From positions 82,793-146,792 of the forward strand of contig CAXXKI010000031.1 of the NCBI GenBank assembly GCA_963667855.2: 64,000 bases of DNA, written 5' to 3'. Made by a program: the position numbers and the translations under genes. Below, in pieces: positions 37,447 to 45,116 of the stretch. This DNA comes from G963667855 sp963667855. Its GTDB lineage: Bacteria > Planctomycetota > Phycisphaerae > UBA1845. Numbering within the stretch: the stretch's first letter is position 1; every line of letters begins with the position of its first letter. Below the pieces are notes generated by a model. That model did not search any database. It was not told the origin of the DNA and saw only the letters and a program-made list of their open reading frames with translations.

Positions 37447-38506
37447 TATACTCATTGTTGATGATGAACAGGGGTATCTGGTTCAACTGCAGATAGCTTT
37501 GGAAACCGAGGGGTATGTGATTAAAACAGCCTCCAGTGGTCGAGAAGCAATAGATATTGGCACGCGTTTCAGACCGGATGTCGTTGTTGTTGACTGGATG
37601 TTGAAACATCATGTGCACGGCTTGCATGTCGTGGATGCCCTGCGAACGGTCTGCCCGAATCTACAGGCGATTCTGGTTACGGGATTCGCGTCTGATGATC
37701 TCCGTATGGATGCGGAAAATAAGCAGATTATTCGATTTATCGAAAAACCCTTTGACCGGGATGAAATTCGCAATGCGGTGAAAGAGGCAATTAATACAGA
37801 TCCCGTAGAAACGAAAGCTCATATACCGGCCGTTATTGAAGTTGATACTGATGAGAAAATCATATTCGCTAACTGGAGAGCCAGGGAACTTTTTGCTCAA
37901 ACGCACGCCGGTAGAAACGTTTCCAATTTGAATGAGTTGTTTCTCCCTGAATACATGTTCGATCTCGATGAAGCAGCCCGTAAATGGCTGACAGTAACAC
38001 CTAATACGAGTTGGCCGGTCAGTTGGCGCGTTAGAAGTCAAAAAAAAATCGAGGGTAAAAGCAGATTAATCGTTATTCGTGGCTACGAAGACCCTATTTA
38101 CGTCGATCTACCCATTGTGGAATTACTGCTGGGGGTGAAAGATCCCGAACACACCACGTGGTCATTCCCGGGAAGAATAGTGATTATTGACAGTGATTCA
38201 GTGAATAGACGGTTTTCTGCTGCAATGCTCCACGGAGTTGGAGCCGGTTTTTATGCCGTGGAATCAGTTACGGAAGCGATCCGTCTGTTGGAAAAAGATC
38301 AGGGGCTGGAGTACGTTCTGCTCCGATGCGATACCTCAGAGTCAAAACTGACTGAGTCTATAGGACGAATTCACGATACCCGTTCCGGAATTTCCATTGT
38401 CGGAATCGGAGCGACAGAGAACAGGAAGTATCTTATCTCGTTGGGTTTAAAACATATACTGCCCAAACGCTGGCGCATAAAGGATTTGATGGACGTACTC
38501 TCCTGA
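37439..38506 (+). CDS. Response regulator, REC-PAS-pseudoREC architecture
   Basis: 355 residues. An N-terminal receiver has the acidic pocket (VDDE), the phospho-acceptor in VVVVDWMLKHHVHG, the Thr in ILVTGF and the Lys in IEKPFD. A PAS-like middle (about 125-235, IEVDTDEKIIFANWRARELF) follows. The last 110 residues again have a receiver-like start (IVIIDSDSVNRRF) and end (HILPKRW), but the acceptor region (YVLLRCDTSE) is changed, so it is likely a pseudo-receiver. No DNA-binding domain. Start ATG 37439 has GGAGG 6 bases upstream and overlaps the kinase gene. Confidence 0.88.
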   Translation: MASILIVDDEQGYLVQLQIALETEGYVIKTASSGREAIDIGTRFRPDVVVVDWMLKHHVHGLHVVDALRTVCPNLQAILVTGFASDDLRMDAENKQIIRFIEKPFDRDEIRNAVKEAINTDPVETKAHIPAVIEVDTDEKIIFANWRARELFAQTHAGRNVSNLNELFLPEYMFDLDEAARKWLTVTPNTSWPVSWRVRSQKKIEGKSRLIVIRGYEDPIYVDLPIVELLLGVKDPEHTTWSFPGRIVIIDSDSVNRRFSAAMLHGVGAGFYAVESVTEAIRLLEKDQGLEYVLLRCDTSESKLTESIGRIHDTRSGISIVGIGATENRKYLISLGLKHILPKRWRIKDLMDVLS

Positions 38507-38541
38507 TTACTTTCCACTTGTTACAGTCATTCCGAAATCGG

Positions 38542-39039
38542 TTAAGTGTTATCCTCCACCAGGGCAAACATTGCCCTCTTGTATTGAAGACCGCTTTCCG
38601 TCGAAGTGAATGTGTGTCGATAATATTTTCCCTCTGCCAGAATCGGGCAGTAGTCAAGTGTGTAGGTTTCTCCGGGATTAATGAATCCAACCAGATAGGA
38701 ATCCGGAGTTCCTACCTTGGCGGAAGGAATCAGGTTCCCAAAATGCTGCCTCTGCAGCTCAATCGTTTCACCTCCCTCGGAACGCAGGATGAAATGGTCT
38801 GCTATCCAATTTTCCCAATCTACATACAAACCCTGTTTGGTTCCTTCGCTTTTGGGGGGATCTTTTCTGGTCATTCCCATGGCAATGACGATCTGGACCT
38901 GGATTTTGTTGTTCATTGGGTTTCCACATGCATAACCTATCATTTGTCCCGGATCTTCACCAAGTTTTAGGCCCAGCCCCGCGTATGCCGCCCATACCAC
39001 CACTACGGAAATAACTGTTAACCAGATCAAGCCTTTCAT
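38542..39039 (-). CDS. Membrane-anchored small protein of unknown function
   Basis: Unrecognised, 165 residues, with an AGGAGGAG ribosome site. Residues 4-24 (LIWLTVISVVVVWAAYAGLGL) form a membrane anchor or uncleaved signal. The remaining domain looks beta-rich and extracytoplasmic, with two Cys (ACGNP and DYCPIL) that could pair, and a GYACGNPMNNKIQVQIVIAM block after the anchor. It is convergent with the response regulator, 35 bp apart. A short hairpin (39061-39081) lies in its 5' leader. Confidence 0.65.
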   Translation of the reverse strand: MKGLIWLTVISVVVVWAAYAGLGLKLGEDPGQMIGYACGNPMNNKIQVQIVIAMGMTRKDPPKSEGTKQGLYVDWENWIADHFILRSEGGETIELQRQHFGNLIPSAKVGTPDSYLVGFINPGETYTLDYCPILAEGKYYRHTFTSTESGLQYKRAMFALVEDNT

Positions 39040-39364
39040 ATTTTCTCCTCCTGAACATCCGAATACCAGTGACAGGTATTCCTGAATAACGAAACCTGAT
39101 TATGGAATTCACGTTTTTATCCAGCCATTGTTATTCTAGTGATTTAATGTAATTGATTCCAGAAGAATCTCGGGGAGCATGAATTGCCTATTTTACTATT
39201 TACGCTGCTTGCGTTTCTCAATATTAGCGGATGCCCGTAAAAAAGTGCCACAAACACCTCAGGGATACTGATGATTTTCGACTCATCTCGGCTTTAATCC
39301 GCGATTAGTCGTATCCCACAATCCACAAACCAAAAACGGCATTGCGGTTACGATCTTAACCCTG
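39040..39364. other. Intergenic region upstream of the small membrane protein
   Basis: 325 bases without a gene. GAATACC/GGTATTC (39061-39081) forms a 7-bp hairpin in the leader of the leftward gene. Nothing else is recognised. Confidence 0.45.
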
Positions 39365-39976
39365 TTATTGCGTTTTGCGAAAGGCCAAGCTGTAGATGGC
39401 ACGTCCTTCTTTGCGGTATTTAATCTCGAAATTCGTCTGGGCTGTTGCTTCCACAATACCGAATTGGGGATCGTCGTATTCAACTTTTTCGATACCCATT
39501 GCCTGCTCCATCCTTTCGGTTATCCACTCGAAATACTCGGCGTGATCGGTCTGGATTGACCATCGCCCGCCGGGTACCAGAGCCCGGATAGCCGCATTGA
39601 TAAAAGGAGCTTGAATCAAACGCCGTTTATGATGGCGAGCTTTAGGCCAGGGATCAGGGTGAAATATATGAAGTGCACTCAAACACTGTTCATCTAAATG
39701 GTTGATAACGAAATCGCTGGCGTCTGTACGCATAACCCGCACGTTTTTTATACCCCAGCGGGCCATCCGGTCGGCTGTGTATTGGTAATATTTGTTTGCC
39801 CATTCAATCCCCAACATCCTGATGTCCGGATGCTCTTTGGCTCGACGCAACAGAAAGGTTCCCTTGCCACAACCGATTTCCAACTCAAACGGACCGGCTT
39901 GCCCGAAAGCTTTTTCCGCACTGAAAATCTCCCCGTCGCCCGGCTGAGGGTACATGATTTCTTCGATTCTTGTCAT
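39365..39976 (-). CDS. trmB: tRNA (guanine-N7-)-methyltransferase
   Basis: Forms m7G46 in tRNA using S-adenosylmethionine. The SAM site is LEIGCGKGTFL, and the family-specific motifs LGIEWANKYYQY, HIFHPDPWPKARHHKRR and QTDHAEYFEW are present. Start ATG 39976 is chosen as the first ATG; a longer TTG-initiated frame (to 40033) is possible and neither has a good ribosome site. The short N-terminus before the SAM motif is slightly compact for the family. Stands alone, divergent from the PLP-homeostasis gene. Confidence 0.95.
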   Translation of the reverse strand: MTRIEEIMYPQPGDGEIFSAEKAFGQAGPFELEIGCGKGTFLLRRAKEHPDIRMLGIEWANKYYQYTADRMARWGIKNVRVMRTDASDFVINHLDEQCLSALHIFHPDPWPKARHHKRRLIQAPFINAAIRALVPGGRWSIQTDHAEYFEWITERMEQAMGIEKVEYDDPQFGIVEATAQTNFEIKYRKEGRAIYSLAFRKTQ

Positions 39977-40103
39977 TGCCGCATCGTTGCAACAACTTTC
40001 ATTTACGTCAACTACTCGGAAAGTGGCAAGCAAACGCGATTTACGGTAATATCGTTACTGATCATTAGCGTTGCCTTATAAAGTCTGGGTAGATTGTGTA
40101 TTT

Positions 40104-40871
40104 ATGATCGATATTAAGCGAAAACTTGCTGAGAACCTGAAAATCGTTGAAGATCGCATCGCCGCCGCATGTGCTAGCGTTGGTCGTAACCCCGACGACG
40201 TGATGCTTATCACCGTCACCAAATACGTGGGGCTCGATGTTTTGAAGTTTATTCCCGATACCGGACTGACCGATCTCGGGGAGAGCCGCGTTCAGGAACT
40301 GACCAAAAGGGCGGGAGTGATTAACGAGTTCCTCTCCCGTCGTGCTCGTGACTTGTCGGCCGGTGCCATGCCTCGACCACGTTGGCATATGATAGGCCAC
40401 CTGCAACGAAACAAAATCAAGGATGTCTTGCCCTGGACCGACATGATCCATTCCGTTGACAGTCTCCGACTGGCGGAGGAAATCGACTCCAGGGCCAAAA
40501 AACTGAATCGTAAAGTGGATATCCTGCTTCAGGTGAATACCAGCGGCGAAGAGTCCAAGTACGGCGTGGCTGTCGGTGCGGCTACCCATCTGGCGGAGTT
40601 CATTGCCCCATTGCCAAATATCAATCTTTGCGGCCTGATGACCATGGCCCCTTACACCGAAGACAAAAGTGTTGTTCAGGACTGCTTCTCCAGATGCCGC
40701 GAACTCTTTGAGGAAATCGCTCATGAGTTACCCGTTGGGGAGCAGTTTCGGCACCTGTCCATGGGAATGAGCAGCGATTTTGAGATAGCCATAGCGTGCG
40801 GGGCTACGATAGTGAGAATCGGGAGCGCACTGTTTGAGGGGATTCCTCAAACCAGAAACATTGCCGTCTGA
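40104..40871 (+). CDS. PLP-homeostasis protein, YggS/PROSC family
   Basis: 255 residues, an alanine-racemase-like barrel that binds pyridoxal phosphate. The PLP Lys is in LITVTKYVG, and the family motifs GESRVQEL, WHMIGHLQRNK and HLSMGMSSDFEIAI are intact, as is the closing RIGSALFEG. In this planctomycete version there is a short insertion (about residues 70-85) rich in Arg after GESRVQEL. Start ATG 40104. Monocistronic by appearance. Confidence 0.95.
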   Translation: MIDIKRKLAENLKIVEDRIAAACASVGRNPDDVMLITVTKYVGLDVLKFIPDTGLTDLGESRVQELTKRAGVINEFLSRRARDLSAGAMPRPRWHMIGHLQRNKIKDVLPWTDMIHSVDSLRLAEEIDSRAKKLNRKVDILLQVNTSGEESKYGVAVGAATHLAEFIAPLPNINLCGLMTMAPYTEDKSVVQDCFSRCRELFEEIAHELPVGEQFRHLSMGMSSDFEIAIACGATIVRIGSALFEGIPQTRNIAV

Positions 40872-40954
40872 TATTGTACTGATTTTGCCGATTCCGCACT
40901 GGTTCCCGATTGATATAAATCATTCGAGTACTTCTCATTACCAGGTTGGTCGCT

Positions 40955-41875
40955 ATGAAAATAGCATTGATTGGAAGTGTAAGCTCAACCTACTACGCAC
41001 TCGATGCATTGATTCGTTCCGGAGTGCAGGTCGTCTGTGCCCTCGGGGTGGACGAATCCCTCGCTGATTCCATCTGTGATTACCGGAATATCCGGCGGTT
41101 GGCTGTTGATGCTGGTATTCCATATTTACCATTCGTTAAGGTATCCGAGCCGGAAGTAAAGCGGTTCCTGCTCCGGTATCAACCGGATATGCTCTGGGTT
41201 ATAGGGATAAGTCAACTCGTCCCCAAGGAACTGATCGACATCGCGCCCGCTGGCGGAGTTGGTTTTCACCCAACCATGCTGCCCAAAGGCAGAGGCCGGG
41301 CTCCTGTTGCCTGGACTATTCTTCTTGATCAACCGGCGGCCGCTAACCTCTTTTTCCTTACCGATGAGCCCGATGCCGGTGATATTATTATCCAACGCGA
41401 GGTGCCTCGCACTCCAAACGACTACTCCTTTGAATTGATCGAAAGAACCAACCTGGTACTGGCCGAAATGATCAAGGAGCTGGCTCCAGCGATCAAATCT
41501 GGTGATATCCCCCGCACACCGCAGGACCACTCCCAGGCTACTCATTACGCGAAACGGATACCGGCCGACGGGCTTATAAACTGGACCAACACCACCGAAC
41601 AGGTCTACCGCCTTATTAGAGCGGCCGGCAAGCCTTATCCCGGAGCATTTACTTATTCCGCCGGCAAAAAAATAATTATCTGGAAGGCGCAACCGGTTGC
41701 GGATTACTCCAGAAAAAATACTGAGCCCGGAACCATAATCGCCATGAATGAGCAGAATCACCCAGTCGTCGCTACCGGCGATTCCGCCATCTGTTTGACG
41801 GAAATGTTGGCTGATGATCCACATTGTGCCGATGTATCCCTCGTACCCGGAATGGTATTGACTAACCAGTTGTGA
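40955..41875 (+). CDS. Formyltransferase-family protein (Fmt/sugar formyltransferase-like)
   Basis: 306 residues. The N-terminal domain matches folate-dependent formyltransferases, with FHPTMLPKGRGRAPVAWTIL and DEPDAGDIIIQREV, and the C-terminal domain has the Fmt-type ADGLINWTNTTEQVYRLIRA and PYPGAF. The usual catalytic Asn (N-x-H) reads G-F-H, so Asn is replaced by Gly, while His and the later Asp remain. The following gene is a PIG-L deacetylase, which suggests sugar deacetylation followed by formylation more than initiator-tRNA formylation. That role is inference. ATG 40955 has AGGTTGG upstream. Confidence 0.85.
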   Translation: MKIALIGSVSSTYYALDALIRSGVQVVCALGVDESLADSICDYRNIRRLAVDAGIPYLPFVKVSEPEVKRFLLRYQPDMLWVIGISQLVPKELIDIAPAGGVGFHPTMLPKGRGRAPVAWTILLDQPAAANLFFLTDEPDAGDIIIQREVPRTPNDYSFELIERTNLVLAEMIKELAPAIKSGDIPRTPQDHSQATHYAKRIPADGLINWTNTTEQVYRLIRAAGKPYPGAFTYSAGKKIIIWKAQPVADYSRKNTEPGTIIAMNEQNHPVVATGDSAICLTEMLADDPHCADVSLVPGMVLTNQL

Positions 41876-41934
41876 TCGTCGCTAATAACCGTTGTGGATA
41901 ACTATTAGAGTTAACCGGAGTGGAGTACCGCTAA

Positions 41935-42600
41935 ATGAATGTTCTGGTGATTTCCCCTCATCCCGATGACGAGGTTCTTGGCCTGGGTGGAACTATAAAC
42001 CGCCTGGCCGCTGAAGGACACAAGGTGACCGTTGCTGTCGTTACCAGGGGATGGGCTCCTCTGTTTCCTGATGAGCAGGTTGCCCGGGTCAGAACTGAAG
42101 CACAAAAAGCCAACGGGATTCTGGGAACCAAAGAACTGAAGTTTCTCGATCTACCGGTAACCACTTTGCACGCGATTCCGGAATCCGAACTCAACAAGGT
42201 ATTCATCGATCTGGTTTCTGATGTAAAACCAGAATACGTTTTTATCCCGTTCCCGGGTGATCGTCATGAGGATCATCGCCAGGTTTTTGACGCCTGCATG
42301 GTTGCATTGCGGCCGGTTCCTTCAAATAACTTTGTTAAAAAGATATTCGCCTACGAAACCGTAAGTGAAACCCACTGGGCCGCTCCCGGAGTGGAGCCGG
42401 TTTTCGACCCTCAGCACTATGTTGATATTGCCAATCACCTGGAAACGAAATGCCGGGCAATGCAGGCTTATAAATCGCAGGTCCGCCCGGTTCCCGATGC
42501 CCGCTCGATAGAAGCAATCAAAGCCCTGGCAACCTGGCGGGGCAGCGTTGTTGGTTTACAAGCAGCAGAGGCATTTGCCATAATTCGCAGTATATGTTAA
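41935..42600 (+). CDS. PIG-L family deacetylase
   Basis: 221 residues, zinc-dependent N-acetylglucosamine-type deacetylase fold. The metal motif is SPHPDDEVLG (residues 7-16), and the second His group lies in GDRHEDHR. Related enzymes deacetylate GlcNAc-containing lipids, bacillithiol or mycothiol precursors, or surface sugars. Its position 59 bp after the formyltransferase suggests the pair acts on one amino sugar. A perfect DnaA-box sequence lies in the gap between the two. Substrate unknown. Confidence 0.93.
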   Translation: MNVLVISPHPDDEVLGLGGTINRLAAEGHKVTVAVVTRGWAPLFPDEQVARVRTEAQKANGILGTKELKFLDLPVTTLHAIPESELNKVFIDLVSDVKPEYVFIPFPGDRHEDHRQVFDACMVALRPVPSNNFVKKIFAYETVSETHWAAPGVEPVFDPQHYVDIANHLETKCRAMQAYKSQVRPVPDARSIEAIKALATWRGSVVGLQAAEAFAIIRSIC

Positions 42601-42716
42601 ACCGTGACCGGTATCACATGTATCAAACCCTTTTGGTCTGAAGCGAAAATCGTGGATTGGCTGATAAGTTTTTCGTGGATATCTGATGGCTATGATCTGC
42701 ATGGAGGGTTTTGATT

Positions 42717-43124
42717 CTAAGCCTGCTTCACGGTGTTTAAAAAAGGCCCGTAAGCTTTGTCGGTTTCACATATGTGGTTAACCAGCCAGTCCTTGAGGAA
42801 ATCAATAATCTCTGTAGACAGAAAAAGTTTGCCTTTATCGTGATCCTCTTTGAATCGTAACACCTTGCTGACGAATTCATTATGCTTTCGCTTGTGTTCG
42901 GCCAGATCTGGATATCCCGCGGCTGCCATCCTCTGCTCCTCCCGACCGAAATGAGTGTGAGTGTAATCCGCCAGTTCGTAAATAACCTCTCCAATTACCT
43001 GTTTGCCTTCGCGGTTGATAATCGCGTCATGAAGTCTGTTAACCAGGCTGAACAATCTCTTGTGGTGTTCGTCAAACTCGGCCACGTCAACGCTGTATTT
43101 GTTATCCCAATTAATATGTGCCAC
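42717..43124 (-). CDS. Bacteriohemerythrin
   Basis: 135 residues, a single four-helix hemerythrin domain that binds O2 at a di-iron centre. Ligands are all in place: H21, H58 and E62 (HFGRE), H77 and H81 (HKRKH), H117 and D122 (HICETD). GTG start with AAGGA 7 bases upstream. Such proteins store, sense or deliver oxygen, often in organisms facing low or changing oxygen. No fused signalling domain. Confidence 0.95.
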   Translation of the reverse strand: MAHINWDNKYSVDVAEFDEHHKRLFSLVNRLHDAIINREGKQVIGEVIYELADYTHTHFGREEQRMAAAGYPDLAEHKRKHNEFVSKVLRFKEDHDKGKLFLSTEIIDFLKDWLVNHICETDKAYGPFLNTVKQA

Positions 43125-43795
43125 TGTATTTTCCTTATGAATTGGTATCCGGCTTTGTTATTCTCGCGTTTTAGTTCATGCACCACCTGTAAATCGTACG
43201 GGTGGATGAATTTTCCGCTCCACAGTGATTGATCGGTATCACAGGTTTGGTTAATAAGCACGAAAGATCGATAAGGTCTCACTGTTCGGATATTCGTAGT
43301 TCGCCCGGCGATTATACCGGCGGCGTTTATTTATAGTATGCCGGTAAAGGCTTATTTGACCCGGTTCGTAAAGTTCCAGGGTACAAATCCTTTTTTTCCG
43401 CCACCGGTTTCTGCACCGCAAACACTGATTTCTATTCTCTTATTCACTTGTCAAAGAACATGCGATGTTCGAACAAGCAAAGTCGCGATACCCGGCTATC
43501 TTGTTCGTTGATATCTTTGGCCCTGGAATCGATACCCGACCTTGTTGAGTCGGTCCGGGTTCTCGGCCTCCCGCGGCCAAACTTCACCGCTATAATAATA
43601 TACGCCGAAAATAAACCAAAAACAAGATAAATCTGTAAATAAAAAGAAAGATTTATAAGTGTATATACGAGCAGTGGTTATAGATATAGGAAAAAGTTCG
43701 GTATATCGAGTTGTAGGGGGCTACAGTTGCTGCGATGTTATTACCAGCAAATCATTCTACCGTTATATTACAACTCCCGGCTGCATTATTAACTA
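43125..43795. other. Long intergenic region
   Basis: About 670 bases with no credible gene on either strand. A weak hairpin lies around 43540-43565. Toward the right end the DNA becomes very AT-rich and leads into the riboswitch promoter. Confidence 0.5.
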
Positions 43796-43824
43796 TTGAC
43801 TATAAAAGTGGAGATCGGTATACA
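43796..43824 (+). promoter_or_regulatory. Sigma-70-type promoter of the cobalamin riboswitch operon
   Basis: TTGACT (43796-43801) and TATACA (43819-43824) are spaced by exactly 17 bases. Transcription would start near 43831, just before the aptamer. This is the best consensus promoter in the window. Confidence 0.75.
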
Positions 43825-43837
43825 AACTGTTGGTTAC

Positions 43838-44030
43838 TGGTGGCCTGTCGCCGGATGCGATGGGCAGAATCGGGAATCCGGTGTGAGTCCGGAACAGATC
43901 CGCTACTGTGACCGGGAACGAAAGCCGCGTTTAACCATTGTTCGCATTTTGTGGGCGAGAAGGTGCGGTTAGTAGGTGTAGCTTTTACCATTGAAAAGCT
44001 GCGTGTCCGGAAGTCAGGAGACCGGCCAGG
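43838..44030 (+). ncRNA. Cobalamin (AdoCbl-type) riboswitch aptamer
   Basis: The conserved core reads GGGAATCCGGTG, then AGTCCGG, then CCGCTACTGTGA, and the closing B12-box element GTCAGGAGACCGGCC lies at 44013-44027. Order and spacing agree with the cobalamin riboswitch family. It is followed by a leader of about 300 bases before the first ORF of the operon. A direct repeat shared by the aptamer and the leader may take part in switching. Confidence 0.92.
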
Positions 44031-44142
44031 GAAACCGCCTTTTGAGAGTCAGTGTCTTCGTGAGCTTGGGACAGTGGCCGCTTCCAAAACTAATTACCTT
44101 CTGAATAATTCGGTTGAATATGGGAATGGAGATTACCGTTAC

Positions 44143-44295
44143 CCATTGAAAAGCTGGCTTCATCCAGCTTTGCAGGATTCGTGCTGAAGTTTATTTTTAC
44201 TGGTTGTTAGTTTCGCTGCCTCACTCATAGCCTACCGAGATCAGAAAATGACTGAATAGGGATTCTCTCTTTAAAAAACGGTTATTGCCCTATTC
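44143..44295 (+). promoter_or_regulatory. Putative expression platform of the riboswitch
   Basis: Two perfect hairpins: AAAGCTGG/CCAGCTTT (44150-44157 with 44164-44171) and GAATAGGG/CCCTATTC (44254-44261 with 44288-44295). The first begins inside a 14-base copy of aptamer sequence (43988-44001 repeated at 44143-44156). Neither hairpin is followed by a good T-run, so control may not be by simple intrinsic termination. The ribosome site AGGAG lies further down at about 44320. Confidence 0.5.
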
Positions 44296-44333
44296 CAGTT
44301 ATGCTCTCGCAATTAGTTCAGGAGTGTAGAAAA

Positions 44334-45107
44334 ATGAAGCGAAGTTTCGTAATTGTAGCAGGTCTGGTGGCGGTGCTGGCGTGCGGATCGGTTTATGCTG
44401 ATACTGTCAATTTCGATGAATTCAACGGCGTTTACTACGGGGCGGATGGTGCAGGTGGTTTCAGTTCTCACGGTGCGCAATTCAACAACACGTATACCGA
44501 TTATGGAAGCGGAATGTATTCCTGGGCGGGTTGGGCTTACTCGAACGCGACCGACACAACAACTCCAGGGTATGAAAACCAGTATAGCGCCGTAACCGGC
44601 AAGGGCGCAAATAACTCTGCCTCTTACGGCGTGGCGTACTTTATGGAGTACACTAATTATCGTCCGGTTATCGAATTGCCGGCCGGTTGCAGTGCCGAAT
44701 CTATGATGGTAACCAACACTACCTACGCCGCATTGACCATGCTTAATGGATCATATCCAGCTACAAAATTCGGCGGCGATGATGGTAATGATGAGGATTA
44801 TTTCAAGCTGATTATAACCGGTCTCGATGATGGAGGTTCGGCAGTAGGAACGCAATCCTTCTACCTTGCCGACTATCGATTCGCCGATAATTCCTTGGAT
44901 TATATCGTGGACGAATGGACCACAATCGATCTCACTTCACTGGCCGGTGCCCGGAAACTTGAATTCTCCTTCGAATCATCTGATGTCGGTAATTACGGAA
45001 TCAATACTCCAACCTACTTCGCCATGGATAACCTGGTCATTACGCCGGAACCAACGACGCTGATTCTTCTTCTCGGCGCATCGCTGGTTGCCTTGCGAAA
45101 ACGATAG
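44334..45107 (+). CDS. PEP-CTERM exported protein with DUF4465-like domain
   Basis: 257 residues. A signal peptide (to about residue 22) precedes a beta-rich domain with the DUF4465 pattern: WAGWAYSNATDTTTPGYENQ, then YSAVTGKGANNSASYGVAYF, MMVTNTTYAALTMLNG, KFGGDDGNDEDYFKL, YLADYRFADNSLDYI and NTPTYFAMDNLVI. The C-terminus PEPTTLILLLGASLVALRKR is a PEP-CTERM sorting signal. DUF4465 proteins in Bacteroidetes are, to my recollection, met in cobalamin-linked surface loci. ATG 44334 has a CAGGAG site. First gene of the riboswitch-controlled operon; a corrinoid-binding role is inference. Confidence 0.85.
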   Translation: MKRSFVIVAGLVAVLACGSVYADTVNFDEFNGVYYGADGAGGFSSHGAQFNNTYTDYGSGMYSWAGWAYSNATDTTTPGYENQYSAVTGKGANNSASYGVAYFMEYTNYRPVIELPAGCSAESMMVTNTTYAALTMLNGSYPATKFGGDDGNDEDYFKLIITGLDDGGSAVGTQSFYLADYRFADNSLDYIVDEWTTIDLTSLAGARKLEFSFESSDVGNYGINTPTYFAMDNLVITPEPTTLILLLGASLVALRKR

Positions 45108-45116
45108 GAGGATCAG

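Noticed and set aside
43448..43630. 60-codon frame in the long intergenic region
   Set aside because: No ribosome site, no recognisable features, probably random.
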